NCBI GenBank assembly: GCA_025464005.1
Contig: JAODBO010000021.1
Location: forward strand, 1 to 64,000
Length of the DNA stretch: 64,000 bases
Reading direction: 5' to 3'
Source of the DNA: Acidimicrobiaceae bacterium
Lineage (GTDB): Bacteria; Actinomycetota; Acidimicrobiia; Acidimicrobiales; Bog-793
Shown in pieces: positions 44,497-53,747 of the stretch; positions within the stretch are counted from its first letter, which is position 1, and every line of letters starts with the position of its first letter. The notes beneath the pieces are model-generated. The model was not told where the DNA came from. It worked only from the letters and a program-made list of their open reading frames with translations, and made no database searches. Position numbers and translations under genes: made by a program.

Positions 44497-46059
44497 GTGC
44501 CCCGTACTTTCGCCGACCTCGGCGTGCCCGCTGATATCACCGCGCTGCTGGACAAGCGCGGCATCACCTCCGCGTTCCCCGTCCAGGAGGCGACGCTGCC
44601 CGACGGGCTCGCAGGCCGCGACGTATGCGGCCGAGCGCCGACGGGCTCCGGCAAGACGCTCGCCTTCGGCATCCCGATGGTGGCAGCTGTGGGCAAGGCC
44701 GATCCGAAGCGGCCGCGCGGACTCGTGCTCGTCCCGACGCGTGAGCTGGCCGCACAGGTGGCGAAGGAGCTCACCGCGCTGGCGGGCGCTCGACGGCTCA
44801 AGGTCGCCACGTTCTACGGCGGCACCGGGTACGGCATCCAATGCCAGACGCTGCGGCGCGGCGTCGACATCGCGGTGTGCTGCCCGGGGCGTCTCGAGGA
44901 CCTCGTCGCCCGCGGAGACCTGCGCCTCGACGGCGTCGATCTCGTCGTCGTGGACGAGGCGGACCGCATGGCGGACATGGGCTTCTTGCCGGCGGTGCGT
45001 CGCATCCTCGACCAGACCCGCTCGGATCGCCAGACATTGCTGTTCTCGGCGACGCTCGACGGCGACGTCGACGTGCTGATCCGTCGTTACCAGCGTGATC
45101 CCGTCCGTCACGACATCGTCGTCGAGGACAGCGACTCGAGCGTCGTGCACCACCTCTTCTGGCGGTCGGCTCGCGAGGAGCGGGTCACGATCACCGCCGA
45201 CGTCGTCGCCCGCCACGGGACAGCCGTCGTCTTCTGCCGGACCCGACGTGGGGCCGACCGCCTCACGAAGCAGCTCGTGGCGGCCGGGATCGGCGCCGTC
45301 CCCATCCACGGCAGCCGCAGCCAGAGCCAGCGCGAAGCGGCGCTCGCGGCGTTCTCGGCCGGGCGCGCCCAGGCGCTCGTCGCGACCGATGTCGCAGCTC
45401 GCGGGATCCACGTGGACGATGTCGCGTGCGTCGTGCACTTCGACCCGCCGGCGGACGAGAAGGATTACGTCCACCGCTCCGGGCGCACCGGTCGAGCAGG
45501 TGCCGACGGCATCGTGGTGAGCCTGGTCGGCGACGACCAGGTCGCGGAGGTGCGGGCGTTGCAGCGAGCGCTCGGGCTTCCCGAGCGCCTCGGCCGACCC
45601 GGCGAAGCACCCCCGAACGCCGGCGAGCGTCCCGCACGCGTGTCGGTAGCCGCCGGCAGTGCTCGTAGCGAGACACGCGGGGAGCGGTCGAGCGCGACGG
45701 GCAACGGTTCGCGCGGCCGCCAGCAGGCGAACGGTGCACGATCCGACGGACGCCGCGCCGGCGCTCGCGCCGCGGGCCCGCGTCGCGCGCACGAAGGTGC
45801 CGACAGGGCACACGCGAACGGCGCCCGCCCGGCTGCCGTGCGCTCCGGCGGCACGGACGCCGCTCGGGGCGAGGTGCGGTGGTTCGACGCGGGGCGAGGC
45901 TTCGGCTTCATCGCTCCGGACTCGGGCGGGCGCGACGTGTTCGTGCACAAGAACCAGCTGCGTGCGGGCAGCGTTTCGCTGTCCGAGGGCCAACGCGTCG
46001 CGTTCGCCGTCGGCGCCGGAGTGCGTGGGCCCGAGGCGTCGGACGTGCGCCCGGCCTGA
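44497..46059 (+). CDS. DEAD-box RNA helicase fused to a cold-shock domain
   Basis: 520 residues from the GTG at 44497 (GGAG 7 bp upstream; PRTFADLGVPADI). Helicase motifs are complete: Q motif FPVQ, APTGSGKT, PTREL, DEAD, SAT, and HRSGRTGRAG (VI). A ~90-residue Arg/Gly/Ala-rich linker follows, then at ~457-520 a cold-shock domain with RWFDAGRGFGFI and DVFVHKNQL, the two RNA-binding motifs. The fusion would join RNA unwinding and single-strand binding in one protein, probably for cold adaptation or ribosome assembly. Confidence 0.92.
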   Translation: MPRTFADLGVPADITALLDKRGITSAFPVQEATLPDGLAGRDVCGRAPTGSGKTLAFGIPMVAAVGKADPKRPRGLVLVPTRELAAQVAKELTALAGARRLKVATFYGGTGYGIQCQTLRRGVDIAVCCPGRLEDLVARGDLRLDGVDLVVVDEADRMADMGFLPAVRRILDQTRSDRQTLLFSATLDGDVDVLIRRYQRDPVRHDIVVEDSDSSVVHHLFWRSAREERVTITADVVARHGTAVVFCRTRRGADRLTKQLVAAGIGAVPIHGSRSQSQREAALAAFSAGRAQALVATDVAARGIHVDDVACVVHFDPPADEKDYVHRSGRTGRAGADGIVVSLVGDDQVAEVRALQRALGLPERLGRPGEAPPNAGERPARVSVAAGSARSETRGERSSATGNGSRGRQQANGARSDGRRAGARAAGPRRAHEGADRAHANGARPAAVRSGGTDAARGEVRWFDAGRGFGFIAPDSGGRDVFVHKNQLRAGSVSLSEGQRVAFAVGAGVRGPEASDVRPA

Positions 46060-46076
46060 GCCGCGGCGCGGCGCCG

Positions 46077-47093
46077 CTACTGCGGCGCTTTTGCGACGAG
46101 ATCCGGAGTCAGCGAGCCGAGGCTCACTGCGCCGGTGAGGGCCATGGCCTCACGCAGCTCGTCGCCGAGCTCGGCGACGAGCCGCTCAACTCCGGCCGCG
46201 CCGCCGGCGGCGAGCGCCCCCGCGACCGGTCGCCCCACGAGCACCGCGCGGGCGCCGAGGGCGAGCGCCTTGAGCACGTCGGTGCCGCTGCGAAGCCCAC
46301 CGTCGACGTAGACCTCGGCATGTCCGGCGACGGCGTCGACCACCTCGGCGAGCGCGTCCGCGCTGGCGACGGCGCCGTCGAGCTGGCGGCCGCCGTGGTT
46401 CGAGACGACGATCCCCGCCGCGCCGGCGTCCAGGCACTCGAGCGCGTCGTCGGCTCGAAGCACGCCCTTGACGACGACGGGCAGGCCGGCGATCGCGGCC
46501 AGCCAGCCGATCGTCTGGAGGTCGATCGACGGGTCCTGCTCGGCGCCGTCGCGCGCGTTTCCGGCGACCATGCCGCTCGGCGGGGCGAAGCCGTTCGCCC
46601 GATCCCTCGGCTTGGTCGCGACGTACGGGGTGTCGCCGGTGAGCACGAGCGCCCGGCAGCCGCAAGACGCCGCACGCTGGACGAGGTCGACGGTGAGTGA
46701 GCGATCGCGAAGCACGTAGGTCTGCAGCCACCAGGGCCCCCCGGTGGCGGACGCGACCTCCTCGATCGGCACGCTGGAGCGCGTCGGGACCACCATGAGC
46801 GATCCCGCCCGCGCTGCGCCCGCAGCCGTCGCGGCCTCGCCGTCCTCGTGCAGGAGGCGCTGGTAGGCGACGGGCGCGACAAGGACGGGCAGGCCGACCG
46901 GTGTGCCGAGCACCGTCGTGTGAGTCTCGACGCTCGACACGTCGCGCAGAACCCGAGGTCGCAGGCGCACCCTTGCCCAGGCCAGCTCGTTGTCGGCGAC
47001 CGTCACCTCGCGCCCGGCTCCGCCGGCGAAGAAGTCGGCAACGCCGTCGGGCATCGCCGCGATCGCCGCCTCCTGCCACGCTCTTGTCGTCAC
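46077..47093 (-). CDS. FMN-dependent alpha-hydroxy acid oxidase/dehydrogenase
   Basis: 338 residues from the GTG at 47093 (GAGGGGG upstream). The FMN barrel shows VLVAPVAYQRLLHEDGE, WWLQTYVLRDRS (catalytic Tyr), PVVVKGVLRADDA (Lys), IVVSNHGGRQLDGA (catalytic His and Arg) and YVDGGLRSGTDVLKAL. It oxidises L-lactate, glycolate or a similar 2-hydroxy acid; sequence does not decide which. It is convergent with the helicase gene and divergent from an aldo/keto reductase. Confidence 0.9.
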   Translation of the reverse strand: MTTRAWQEAAIAAMPDGVADFFAGGAGREVTVADNELAWARVRLRPRVLRDVSSVETHTTVLGTPVGLPVLVAPVAYQRLLHEDGEAATAAGAARAGSLMVVPTRSSVPIEEVASATGGPWWLQTYVLRDRSLTVDLVQRAASCGCRALVLTGDTPYVATKPRDRANGFAPPSGMVAGNARDGAEQDPSIDLQTIGWLAAIAGLPVVVKGVLRADDALECLDAGAAGIVVSNHGGRQLDGAVASADALAEVVDAVAGHAEVYVDGGLRSGTDVLKALALGARAVLVGRPVAGALAAGGAAGVERLVAELGDELREAMALTGAVSLGSLTPDLVAKAPQ

Positions 47094-47282
47094 GTCGTCC
47101 CCCTCGAGCGTCCGGTGTCCCTTGCGACCCGGCGCACCGGGCCCGGACGTCCCATGTCGAGCCAGCCTGCCATGGAGCGGCGACATCTCGGCGCCTCAGG
47201 CGAGGTTCGGGCTTCCGATGGGCGCCGCCCCGCCGTAGCCTGATCTTTGGAGACGCGTCGCCGGAGAGCGAAGGAGGACGTC

Positions 47283-48263
47283 ATGGAATCACGAGTGCTC
47301 GGCCGTCAAGGCTTGGTCGTATCGGCCCTCGGGCTCGGCTGCATGGGTATGAGCGAGTTCTACGGCCCGGGCGACGAGGCGGAGTCCATCGCCGTCATCC
47401 ATCGCGCCCTCGACCTCGGCGTGACGCTCCTCGACACGGCCGACATGTACGGTCCGTTCACCAACGAGCTGCTCGTCGGCAAGGCGATAGCCGGCCGTCG
47501 GGCGGGCGTCGTGCTCGCCACGAAGTTCGGGAACGAGCGCTCGCCGGACGGCGCGTACCTCGGCGTAAACGGCCGGCCGGAGTACGTGCTGGCCGCGTGC
47601 GACGCTTCGCTCGCGCGCCTAGGGGTCGACTACGTCGACCTCTACTACCAGCACCGCGTCGACCCATCGGTACCCATCGAGGAAACCGTCGGCGCGATGG
47701 CACAGCTCGTGGCGTCCGGCAAGGTCCGCTATCTCGGGCTGTCCGAGGCCGCGCCGGCCACGATCCGCCGGGCGCACGCTACGCACCCCATCTCGGCACT
47801 ACAGACCGAGTACAGCCTGTGGACGCGTGACTGCGAGGAAGAGGTGCTGCCGACCGTGCGGGAGCTCGGGATCGGCTTCGTCGCCTACAGCCCTCTCGGG
47901 CGCGGTTTTCTCACCGGGCGCATCACGAGCGACGCCGAGCTCGCGAGCGACGACTTCCGACGTCGCAACCCGCGCTTCGCCCAAGGCAATCTCGAGCACA
48001 ACCTCGCGATCGTCGCCGCCGTCCGGGAGCTCGCCGAGCACAAGGGAGGCACGCCCGCGCAGCTCGCGCTCGCGTGGGTGCTCGCTCAGGGCGAGGACAT
48101 CGTGCCGATCCCCGGCACGAAGCGCCTGCGCTACCTCGAGGAGAACCTGGGTGCCACCTCAGTCGTTCTCGACGAGAGCGACCTCGCGTTCCTGGAGGAC
48201 CGCATCCCCAAGGGCCTCGTGGCGGGGGACCGCTACCCGGACATGAGCGCGGTCAACCGGTGA
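47283..48263 (+). CDS. aldo/keto reductase
   Basis: 326 residues from the ATG at 47283 with AAGGAGG at ideal distance. It begins [25 protein letters not shown]. The catalytic Asp and Tyr are in [11 protein letters not shown], Lys in LATKFGNER and His in YYQHRVDP. The stop overlaps the start of the NADH dehydrogenase gene by GTGA, so the two are coupled. Substrate unknown. Confidence 0.9.
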   Translation: MESRVLGRQGLVVSALGLGCMGMSEFYGPGDEAESIAVIHRALDLGVTLLDTADMYGPFTNELLVGKAIAGRRAGVVLATKFGNERSPDGAYLGVNGRPEYVLAACDASLARLGVDYVDLYYQHRVDPSVPIEETVGAMAQLVASGKVRYLGLSEAAPATIRRAHATHPISALQTEYSLWTRDCEEEVLPTVRELGIGFVAYSPLGRGFLTGRITSDAELASDDFRRRNPRFAQGNLEHNLAIVAAVRELAEHKGGTPAQLALAWVLAQGEDIVPIPGTKRLRYLEENLGATSVVLDESDLAFLEDRIPKGLVAGDRYPDMSAVNR

Positions 48264-49567
48264 GTCCCGGTCGCGCAACGACCCGGCCGGTCGTCGTCGC
48301 GCCGCCGCATCGACCGCGGCCGCGCGTCGTCATCGTCGGCTCGGGCTTCGGTGGCCTCAACGCCGCCCTCGGCCTCGTCGGCGCACCTGTCGAGGTCACG
48401 GTCGTGGACCGCGACAACTACCACGGCTTCTGGCCGCTTCTTTACCAGGTGGCGACGGCGGGTCTCGGGCCGGACGACATCGCCCACCCGGTGCGGGCCA
48501 TCTTCGCCGGCCATCAGAACATCACCGTGCGGCTCGGGCTCGTGACGAGCGTGGACGTGGACGAGCGTCACGTCGAGCTCGACCACGGCGAGCTACTGCC
48601 CTACGACTACCTGATCCTCGCCGTCGGCAGCTCGACGAGCGACTTCGGCATCCCGGGCGTCTTTGAGCACGCGTTCCCCCTGAAGTCGCTGCCGGAAGCG
48701 GTGCGCCTGCGCAACCACATCCTTACGGTGTTCGAGCGAGCGGACGCCGACCGCAGCGCGATCCCCGACGGACTGCTGACGATCGTGCTCGCCGGAGGCG
48801 GGCCGACCGGCGTGGAGATGGCAGGAGCCCTGTCGGAACTCATCGGCACCAACCTCGCCCTCGACTTCCGCCATCTCGACGTCACGTCCGCCCGGGTGGT
48901 ACTGGTCGAGGCCACGGACCACCTGCTCGGCGGCTTCTCGGAGAGGTCCCAGCACGAGGCGTTGACGACGCTGCGCAACAAGGGCGTGGAGGTCTTGCTG
49001 AACGCCCCGCTCGCAAAGGTGACCGAGCACGGGGTGACCCTCGCAGACGGAAGGGAGATCACGACACGCACGGTGGTGTGGACCGCCGGCGTGCGCGCTA
49101 ACCCGCTGGCCGACCTGCTGCCGGGGGAGAAGCGGCGCAACGGCACCGTCGTCGTGCTCCCTGATCTCTCGCTCCCGGGGCATCCCGAGGTCTTCGCCAT
49201 AGGGGACCTCGCAGGCTCGGTGGACAAGCGCGAGAACGCGCTCCCGCAGCTCGCACAGGTCGCGATCCAGGGCGGCCGCCACGCAGCGCGCGCAGTGCGG
49301 AGCCGTCTCGCAGGAAAGGCGACGAGGACCTTCCGCTACCACGACCACGGCATCATGGCGACGATCGGGCGGCAGTCGGCCGTGGCGGAGCTGCCGGGCG
49401 GGCTGACGCTCCGGGGCTCCCTCGGCTGGATGGCGTGGCTCGCCGTCCACCTGGTCTTCCTTGTCGGGTTCCGCAACCGTCTCGTCGTGCTCGTGAACTG
49501 GGCCTGGAACTACGTCACCTGGGATCGAGCGAGCCGCGTCATCCTCGACGACATCCACCGGGTCTGA
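48260..49567 (+). CDS. ndh: type II NADH dehydrogenase (NDH-2)
   Basis: 435 residues starting at the GTG at 48260. FAD motif [17 protein letters not shown] (~23-39), NADH motif [21 protein letters not shown], and the second FAD segment FAIGDLAG are all present. [16 protein letters not shown] is also typical. The last ~60 residues ([20 protein letters not shown]) form the membrane-attachment helices. It passes electrons from NADH to quinone without pumping protons. It is coupled to the upstream aldo/keto reductase gene. Confidence 0.93.
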   Translation: MSPGRATTRPVVVAPPHRPRPRVVIVGSGFGGLNAALGLVGAPVEVTVVDRDNYHGFWPLLYQVATAGLGPDDIAHPVRAIFAGHQNITVRLGLVTSVDVDERHVELDHGELLPYDYLILAVGSSTSDFGIPGVFEHAFPLKSLPEAVRLRNHILTVFERADADRSAIPDGLLTIVLAGGGPTGVEMAGALSELIGTNLALDFRHLDVTSARVVLVEATDHLLGGFSERSQHEALTTLRNKGVEVLLNAPLAKVTEHGVTLADGREITTRTVVWTAGVRANPLADLLPGEKRRNGTVVVLPDLSLPGHPEVFAIGDLAGSVDKRENALPQLAQVAIQGGRHAARAVRSRLAGKATRTFRYHDHGIMATIGRQSAVAELPGGLTLRGSLGWMAWLAVHLVFLVGFRNRLVVLVNWAWNYVTWDRASRVILDDIHRV

Positions 49568-49643
49568 CGAGAGGCTCGCGAGCGAGTTGCGCCGGCTCCC
49601 TTGCACCAACGCCGCGGCCGATGCGGGAGCGGCGCGGTCCGCT

Positions 49644-49720
49644 GTGTCGGCCCAGAAGGTGTCGGCCCAGGTGGTGTCGGCCTAGTTGTTGTTGTTAGCC
49701 CAGCTGTGTCGGCGCACGTG
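49644..49720. repeat. 15-bp tandem repeats downstream of ndh
   Basis: GTGTCGGCCCAGAAG, GTGTCGGCCCAGGTG and GTGTCGGCCTAGTTG follow each other at 49644, 49659 and 49674. A TTG-rich spacer and a fourth GTGTCGG at 49706 come after. The repeat begins 77 bp past the ndh stop. Confidence 0.7.
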
Positions 49721-49786
49721 TGTCCCGGAGGCTGGTCAATTCGTGTCATTCGCGCGTGGTGCGCGTGCCGGGCGGAGAACGCGCGC

Positions 49787-50485
49787 ATGAGTCTGTGCGG
49801 CCCTGGCGAACAGAGCGAGACTTCCGGGATGGGTTCGTCCACGGCGCAGCAGGGCTCGAGCGATCGGGCGGCCGAGGGCTCGAGCGATCCGGCTGACCAG
49901 AGGCAACCCGCGTTCCCACCTCGGGGGGCCGTCGACGAAGACGGCCGCGCCTACCTGCTGCGTGTCGCGACGGCCCGTGACAGGGGCTCGCTCGACAAGC
50001 TGCGAGCCGAGGCAGAGGCCGTCGGAGGGACCCATTCGTACTTCGGCATCCCGGCGGGGCACGGTGCTGGCAGCCCTGCTGTCACCACGCCCTGGCCCGA
50101 GGGCGGGACGACGGTGGTGGCCGAGAGCGGGGAGGTGCTGATTGCCGCGGCCCGCTTCTTGCGCATCGGTACCTCGACCGAAGCGACGGTCGCGGTCGCC
50201 GTCGGCGACATTCCCAGCCAGCACGACGTCGGGAGCCGCCTCGTCGAGGCGCTCGCCTTCGTGGCCCACGCTGTCGGGATCGAACACCTCGTGGCCGACC
50301 TGCTGACGACGAACGCCGCGATGCTCGCGATCTTCGTGCGGGCCGGCTTCGCCACCGAGATCAGCGTCGGGGACGGCGTGATGCACATGAGCTTCAGCGT
50401 CGACCCGCGGGGTCGAGACGCCGGCCGGTCGCAGGTGAAGGCCGTCCCGGTGTGGCGGAGCAATCTCGGCTCCTGCCGGTCCTAG
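49787..50485 (+). CDS. GNAT-like acetyltransferase domain protein
   Basis: About 232 residues from the ATG at 49787 (or 49829); the frame further upstream covers the repeats and is unlikely to be coding. The N-terminal ~40 residues are Ser/Asp/Gln-rich. The C-terminal half has VAVAVGDIPSQHDVGSRLVE (acetyl-CoA loop, weak) and LTTNAAMLAIFVRAGF, the usual last helix-strand of GNAT enzymes. PRGAVDEDGRAYLLRVATARD at the start of the domain is also typical. Substrate unknown. Ends convergently with the arsR-type gene. Confidence 0.65.
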   Translation: MSLCGPGEQSETSGMGSSTAQQGSSDRAAEGSSDPADQRQPAFPPRGAVDEDGRAYLLRVATARDRGSLDKLRAEAEAVGGTHSYFGIPAGHGAGSPAVTTPWPEGGTTVVAESGEVLIAAARFLRIGTSTEATVAVAVGDIPSQHDVGSRLVEALAFVAHAVGIEHLVADLLTTNAAMLAIFVRAGFATEISVGDGVMHMSFSVDPRGRDAGRSQVKAVPVWRSNLGSCRS

Positions 50486-50489
50486 CGCG

Positions 50490-50813
50490 CTACGGCGTCC
50501 GGCCGTCGGGCGAGCATGCCCCGACCAGCGCGGAGGCGACGGCCGCGACGGCCCGGTCCTCACAGGAGTAGAAGAGAAAGTTCCCCTCGCGCCGCCTGCG
50601 CACGACGCCCTCGGCGCGCAGGCGTGCGAGATGCTGCGACACCGCCGCGGGATTGGCGCCGACGTGATCGGCCAACTCGTGCACGGCGTGCTCGTCGTGC
50701 ACGAGCGACCAGACGATGCGAAGCCGGAGCGGGTCCGCCAGCAGCTTCGCGATCGCCACGGCCCCTCGCACCGTCCCGGGCGGCAGGACGTCCGCAGCTA
50801 TATGCGAGGTCAC
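50490..50813 (-). CDS. ArsR-family transcriptional regulator
   Basis: 107 residues from a GTG at 50813. The winged helix is AVHELADHVGANPAAVSQHL, with LRAEGVVRRRREGNFLFYSC as the wing. No ELCVCDL metal site is present, so the signal is not one of the classic arsenic/metal types; a Cys in the YSCED segment and one in GACSPDG remain. It is divergent from the aldehyde dehydrogenase gene, and a palindrome covers its own start codon. Confidence 0.88.
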   Translation of the reverse strand: MTSHIAADVLPPGTVRGAVAIAKLLADPLRLRIVWSLVHDEHAVHELADHVGANPAAVSQHLARLRAEGVVRRRREGNFLFYSCEDRAVAAVASALVGACSPDGRTP

Positions 50814-50822
50814 GCAGATAGC
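50797..50822. promoter_or_regulatory. operator candidate overlapping the arsR-type start codon
   Basis: GCTATATGCG (50797-50806) and CGCAGATAGC (50813-50822) match as an inverted repeat at 9 of 10 positions with a 6-bp spacer. It covers the first codons of the regulator and lies 28 bp before the aldehyde dehydrogenase start. A possible -10 (TATCCT, 50839-50844) for that gene is adjacent. Confidence 0.55.
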
Positions 50823-50850
50823 TTAGACGGGCAGTCCGGTATCCTTCGGC

Positions 50851-52422
50851 ATGGGCCTGAAGCTGAAGCGGGGAACGGAGTGGACGACCACCTGGGAGCG
50901 GTGCATGCACGCCGCCCCGGAGGCCTTCGACTCCTCAGGCATCCGCAACCTCATCGACGGCGACTGGCGCAAGGTCGGCCAAACCCGTGACCACGTCACG
51001 CCCGTCGACGGATCGGTGATCCAGGGGCCGCCGCTCGTGACCCACGACGAGGCGGTCGAGGCCGTGTCGCTCGCCGTCAAGGAGCACGCCGCATGGGCCA
51101 AGGTCGGTCTCGACGAGCGCCGGTCGCGCGTCTCGGCGGCGTTGGACGACATGGAGGCGGAGCGGGACCTGCTCGCCCTCCTCCTCGTCTGGGAGATCGG
51201 CAAGCCGTGGCGGCTCGCGAAGGCCGACGTCGACCGATGCATCGGCGGCGTGCGCTGGTACCTCGGTCAGATCGAGCGTCAGCTCGAGATCGGCGGACCG
51301 CGAAAGCCCCTCCCCGGGCCCGTGAGCAACATCGCGAGCTGGAACTACCCGATGAGCGTCCAGGTCCACGCCGAGCTGGTGCAGCTGCTCGCGGGCAACG
51401 CGGTGATCGCCAAGACTCCCAGCCAAGGAGGCTTTCACTGCCTCACGCTCGCGCACGCCTTCATGCGCAGGGCCGGTCTGCCTGTGACGCTGCTCTCGGG
51501 GCAGGGTCGTGAGCTCGGCGACGCCCTGATCCGCGGCGACGGCATCGGCGCACTCGCCTTCGTCGGCGGCCGGGCCAACGGTCGGCTCGCAGCGACGTCG
51601 CTCGCCGACACCGGTCGGCGCCACATGCTCGAGCAAGAGGGCCTCAACACCTGGGGCGTCTGGGACTTCACCGACTGGGACGCGCTCGCGGCGCACTTGC
51701 GCAAGGGCTTCGAGTACGGCAAGCAGCGGTGCACCGCTTACCCGCGCTACGTCGTACAGCGCAAGCTGTTCGACGAGTTCCTCGCGACGTACCTGCCGCT
51801 CATCGGTGACGTGCGCTACGGCCACCCGCTCGGAGTCGAGTCCGATCACGACGCGCTCCCAGAGCTCGACTTCGGCCCGGTCATCCATGCGACCAAGGCC
51901 GCCGATCTCGCCGAGCGACTCGACGAGGCGGTAGCCGGCGGGGGCATCCCCCTCTACCGCGGCGTGCGCGACCGTGATGGCAGGTTCCTCGACGGGCAGG
52001 ACTCCGAACGGTCGCGCGCCGCCTATGTCGCACCTGCCTGCGTGCTCGCCCCGGCGTCGTCGTGGTCGCTTCACCATTCGGAGCCCTTCGGGCCACTCGA
52101 CTCGGTGGTGATCGTCGACACCGAGTCGGAGCTCCTGGCCGCCATGAACGCGAGCAACGGAGCCCTCGTCGCGTCGCTCGCGACGGACGACCTCAAGTTC
52201 GCCGCTCGGGTCACCGAAGAGCTCCAGTCGTTCAAGGTCGGGGTGAACCGACCGAGGTCGCGCGGGGACCGCGACGAGGTCTTCGGCGGCAAGGGCGCCT
52301 CGTGGAAGGGCGCCTTCGTCGGCGGCGACCTATTGGTGCAGGCAGTGACGGTGGTCGGTGAAGGAGCGGACGAGCGCTTGTTCGGCAACTTCCCCTCGTA
52401 CTCGCTGTACCCACCTATCTGA
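50851..52422 (+). CDS. aldehyde dehydrogenase family protein
   Basis: 523 residues. The catalytic Cys is in YGKQRCTAYPRYV (~292) and the general-base Glu in MLEQEGLNTWG; NAD-binding residues include NIASWNYPMSVQ and AKTPSQGG. The Cys segment fits, but the usual ELGGK is EQEGLN, marking a divergent subgroup. A second start at 50905 has a better ribosome binding site (GGGAG), so the N-terminus is uncertain. The ArsR-type regulator next to it probably controls it, which suggests a detoxification role for a reactive aldehyde. Confidence 0.85.
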   Translation: MGLKLKRGTEWTTTWERCMHAAPEAFDSSGIRNLIDGDWRKVGQTRDHVTPVDGSVIQGPPLVTHDEAVEAVSLAVKEHAAWAKVGLDERRSRVSAALDDMEAERDLLALLLVWEIGKPWRLAKADVDRCIGGVRWYLGQIERQLEIGGPRKPLPGPVSNIASWNYPMSVQVHAELVQLLAGNAVIAKTPSQGGFHCLTLAHAFMRRAGLPVTLLSGQGRELGDALIRGDGIGALAFVGGRANGRLAATSLADTGRRHMLEQEGLNTWGVWDFTDWDALAAHLRKGFEYGKQRCTAYPRYVVQRKLFDEFLATYLPLIGDVRYGHPLGVESDHDALPELDFGPVIHATKAADLAERLDEAVAGGGIPLYRGVRDRDGRFLDGQDSERSRAAYVAPACVLAPASSWSLHHSEPFGPLDSVVIVDTESELLAAMNASNGALVASLATDDLKFAARVTEELQSFKVGVNRPRSRGDRDEVFGGKGASWKGAFVGGDLLVQAVTVVGEGADERLFGNFPSYSLYPPI

Positions 52423-52429
52423 GCGCCTC

Positions 52430-52675
52430 GTGAGCGACGTGGACGACGCTGCGGGGGTACTCGACGCGGCCGATTCGGTGCTCGGCGCCGTCGAGGGCGC
52501 GCTGGCCAAGCTCGAGGAGGGTCGTTACGGGCGATGTGAGGTGTGCGGCGCCGAGATCGACGATGCCGTGCTCGCCACGGCGCCCGTTGCGACTCGCTGT
52601 GCTGACCACGAAGGGGCTGACCACGAAGGGGCTGACCACGAAGGGGCGGAGCACGAAGGGCCGGAGCCGCAATAG
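52430..52675 (+). CDS. DksA/TraR-type zinc finger protein
   Basis: 81 residues from the GTG at 52430, 7 bp after the aldehyde dehydrogenase stop. A helix (DAADSVLGAVEGALAKLEEG) is followed by YGRCEVCGAEI and a third Cys in TRCADH, the C4-type zinc finger of DksA/TraR proteins (one Cys replaced, or His used). The C-terminus is four GADHE-type repeats. Such proteins bind RNA polymerase or act as small zinc-binding regulators; the precise role is unknown. Confidence 0.75.
   Translation: MSDVDDAAGVLDAADSVLGAVEGALAKLEEGRYGRCEVCGAEIDDAVLATAPVATRCADHEGADHEGADHEGAEHEGPEPQ
52601..52660 (+). repeat. four tandem 15-bp repeats inside a coding end
   Basis: GCTGACCACGAAGGG occurs three times exactly (52601, 52616, 52631) and once diverged (52646, GCGGAGCACGAAGGG). 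They encode ADHEG/AEHEG units at the end of the DksA-like protein. Confidence 0.9.
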
Positions 52676-52676
52676 G

Positions 52677-52711
52677 CGGCTCGACGCCGAGCGTGTCTCG
52701 GCGTCGAGCCG
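52677..52711. terminator. bidirectional terminator hairpin between convergent genes
   Basis: CGGCTCGACGCCGAG and CTCGGCGTCGAGCCG pair perfectly over 15 bp with a 5-nt loop, in the 61-bp gap between the ends of the DksA-like and sodN genes. Symmetry lets it serve both directions. Confidence 0.8.
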
Positions 52712-52736
52712 GCCAGTCGGCCCCGGCCCTTTGTCG

Positions 52737-53156
52737 TCAGCCCTTCTTCGTCGCCCAGAAGATCGTGTCGATCTCGGCGATGCCCTCGAGCAAGCGCGTC
52801 GCCGCGGCGACGTCGTTGGTCTTCTTCGCCTCACCAGCGGCCTTGGTCGTCTTCCAGAACAGGTCGTGGAGCTGCGGGTAGGTCGCGAGGTGCTCGGGCT
52901 TGAAGTAGTCGGTCCACAGCACCCACAGGTGGTGCTTGACGAGCTCGGCACGTTCTTCCTTGATCAAGGTGGCGCGCGTTTTGAACACCGAGTCATCGGA
53001 CGCGTTGAACTTCTCCATGCATCCCTTCACGGACTCGGCCTCGATGCGCGCCTGGGCGGGGTCGTAGACGCCGCAGGGGAGATCGCAGTGGGCGTGCACG
53101 GTTTCGGGCGCGTGGACACGGTCGAGCATGGCGAACAGGCGTGAGGTGAGGGGCAT
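52737..53156 (-). CDS. sodN: nickel superoxide dismutase
   Basis: 139 residues. A 22-residue propeptide precedes HCDLPCGVY (from His23): after cleavage the new N-terminal His and the two Cys form the nickel hook that dismutes superoxide. The rest is the four-helix bundle (EAESVKGCMEKFNAS ... HHLWVLWTDYFKPEHL). AAGGAGA precedes the ATG at 53156. The maturation protease gene starts 22 bp away in the opposite direction. Confidence 0.95.
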   Translation of the reverse strand: MPLTSRLFAMLDRVHAPETVHAHCDLPCGVYDPAQARIEAESVKGCMEKFNASDDSVFKTRATLIKEERAELVKHHLWVLWTDYFKPEHLATYPQLHDLFWKTTKAAGEAKKTNDVAAATRLLEGIAEIDTIFWATKKG

Positions 53157-53178
53157 GCCGGGTCTCCTTGGGTCACTC

Positions 53179-53736
53179 ATGTCGAACCGCCCCGCAGCGC
53201 GGGACGCCGCCGTATACGGCGATGAACTGGACACTACCCGCACCGTCCTCGTCCGACTACTGGCCGGTGCGGGCCTAGCGCGTCCGGCGAGCCGGCGGTC
53301 GCTGCGCCTCGGCCACGGCCAACCGGCAGCCGCCCTGCTCGTGGGGGTGGCCGTTCCTGTCCTCGCCATCTCCGCCTGGTGGGCACGCGCCGCGCTCCGC
53401 ATGGAGGTCGAGGGCCCGAGCATGCTCCCGACCCTCGCCCCCGGCGACCGGCTGCTCGTCGCGCGCAAGCTCGGACCGGGGCGCGGATCGCGTGTTCGAG
53501 TGGGCGACCTCGTGGTGCTGGGTGATCCGGAGCATCCCGCACGGCTGCTCGTGAAGCGGGTGGAGGCACTCGGTGAAGCGAGCGTCGTCGTGGCCGGCGA
53601 CAATCGGGCCGCGAGCCGAGACAGCAGGGACTTCGGCGCCGTCTCGAGCCAGCTCGTCATCGGCAGGGCCTGGTATCGGTACTGGCCGACAGCCGCTGCC
53701 GGAGGGCTCCGTCGCGCCCGGGCACCCCACCGGTAG
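53179..53736 (+). CDS. sodX: nickel-type superoxide dismutase maturation protease
   Basis: 185 residues from the ATG at 53179; no ribosome binding site is visible, so the start could be later. A membrane segment (~55-72) precedes the S26 signal-peptidase-like domain with the nucleophile Ser in EGPSMLPTLAPGD and the Lys in LLVKRVEAL. GDNRAASRDSRDFG is the third conserved box. It removes the SodN propeptide to free the nickel-binding His. Divergent pairing with sodN is common. Confidence 0.9.
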   Translation: MSNRPAARDAAVYGDELDTTRTVLVRLLAGAGLARPASRRSLRLGHGQPAAALLVGVAVPVLAISAWWARAALRMEVEGPSMLPTLAPGDRLLVARKLGPGRGSRVRVGDLVVLGDPEHPARLLVKRVEALGEASVVVAGDNRAASRDSRDFGAVSSQLVIGRAWYRYWPTAAAGGLRRARAPHR

Positions 53737-53747
53737 GCTCGGCGCTG

